Shown: positions 47,172-47,815 of the stretch, piece after piece
Layout: the number at the start of each line of letters is the position of its first letter
Numbering within the stretch: position 1 is the first letter of the stretch
Source of the DNA: Corynebacterium sp.
Lineage (GTDB): Bacteria; Actinomycetota; Actinomycetes; Mycobacteriales; Mycobacteriaceae
Direction: 5' to 3'
Length of the DNA stretch: 47,815 bases
Assembly: GCA_030530985.1 (NCBI GenBank)
Contig: JAUMTX010000018.1
Location: 1 to 47,815 of the forward strand
Made by a program: the position numbers and the translations under genes
The notes under the pieces: generated by a model
Database searches by the model: none
Told to the model about the DNA's origin: nothing
The model's input: the letters and a program-made list of their open reading frames with translations, nothing else

Positions 47172-47251
47172 GATCCCTATGAAGCCCGTTCACTGAATCT
47201 CCGCGATTACTATATTCTTGATCCCATAGGATTACTCACGAAGGAGGATCA

Positions 47252-47815
47252 GTGAACGCTTTTTCATCTACTTCACGCGACGCACTTCAGGATGCACTCA
47301 GTGTGATTGTTGCGCGCACCAGCGTGCTGGGTACCCGCATCCGCGCCGCACTGGAAGCGGACCAGGCCGATGATATGCAGCACCTGGGTAAGCGCGTGCA
47401 CTTTGCCACCCGCTACTTTATTGCCTTGGGGGAATTTGGCTTTGACTTCCCACTTCCTTCTGAGCCCCTCGCCGCCTGCGACTCTATTGAGGAAGAAACC
47501 CGCATGTGGGATATTGCCGCGCAGGTCCTGCGTGAACGCACCGTCGATTGGCTTCAGGAGGACGGTGTTCCCGGCATCCTGGCCCTGCGCCTCAAACTGG
47601 ACTGGGACTTCCTCCTGCCCGCCGGCTGGGACAGCTCCCAATTCGACGCCATTATCCGCGCCAAGGACGGCTACTCCCTGGCCAGTGAACTCACCACCAT
47701 GCCCCAAGCCCCCGACACCCATAGCGTCAAGGACGCATTCAATGAAATCCTCCAAAACTCCGGCATGGCCACCACGGAGCAGGACGACCCAAAGGACCAC
47801 GCCGACCAAGACGCC
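47252..47815 (+). CDS. Unknown protein, cut by the window end
   Basis: A GTG behind AAGGAGG (spacing five) opens a frame that runs to the window end without a stop, giving at least 188 residues. The visible part is soluble, with no signal peptide, and rich in Asp, Ala and Leu (for example LGTRIRAALEADQADDMQHLGKRVHFATRYFI near the start). The segment GILALRLKLDWDFLLPAGWD is the most distinctive. I recognise no family. It follows the ilvBNC terminator and so is a separate unit. Confidence 0.7.
   Translation, partial: MNAFSSTSRDALQDALSVIVARTSVLGTRIRAALEADQADDMQHLGKRVHFATRYFIALGEFGFDFPLPSEPLAACDSIEEETRMWDIAAQVLRERTVDWLQEDGVPGILALRLKLDWDFLLPAGWDSSQFDAIIRAKDGYSLASELTTMPQAPDTHSVKDAFNEILQNSGMATTEQDDPKDHADQDA

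Overview
The window looks like chromosomal DNA of a Corynebacterium. The evidence is the gene set and its order: gatC-gatA, pfkA, gatB, divergent lysE/lysG, ilvD, an MscCG-type channel and ilvBNC are arranged much as I recall for C. glutamicum. Many genes begin directly at a TANNNT -10 element (leaderless mRNAs, common in this genus). A DtxR-like iron box and an HtaA-type haem protein are also present. I saw no rRNA, tRNA or CRISPR.

Layout. 1-5.0 kb: a BspA-type (DUF285) surface-protein gene broken by an in-frame TAG and cut by the window edge, an ACT-domain protein, gatCA, and an Excalibur-domain surface protein. 5.1-13.5 kb: a MmyB-type XRE regulator divergent from a DHA2 efflux pump, a pair of paralogous small membrane proteins, a cobalamin riboswitch followed by a permease/ATPase/lipoprotein ABC importer, a tiny membrane protein and a second DHA2 pump. 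13.7-16.4 kb: pfkA and gatB. 16.5-18.4 kb: a SRAP (HMCES/YedK-type) protein and three small membrane or exported proteins, one carrying a frameshift in a G6 tract.

18.6-32.5 kb is the accessory centre. Read on the minus strand it is a SNF2-type helicase related to DISARM DrmD (959 aa), a tyrosine integrase with all catalytic residues, a giant DEAH helicase with DUF1998 (about 2430 aa), and a UvrD-like SF1 helicase with a long novel N-terminus (822 aa). No methyltransferase or phospholipase-D gene is present, so it is not canonical DISARM. It is the best candidate here for an undescribed, probably anti-mobile-element, system. The integrase sits between the helicases and its ribosome-binding site lies inside a terminator-like hairpin.

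32.8-34.6 kb: two exported proteins sharing a near-identical signal peptide, the larger an HtaA-like haem protein behind a DtxR box. 34.9-47.8 kb returns to core metabolism: a YkvI-like transporter, lysine exporter and its regulator, a DoxX-like protein, ilvD, a PH-domain protein, mscCG, a Leu/Val-rich upstream ORF, ilvB, ilvN, ilvC, and the start of an unknown gene. Together this last block covers branched-chain amino-acid synthesis (IlvBN, IlvC, IlvD) and amino-acid efflux (LysE, MscCG).
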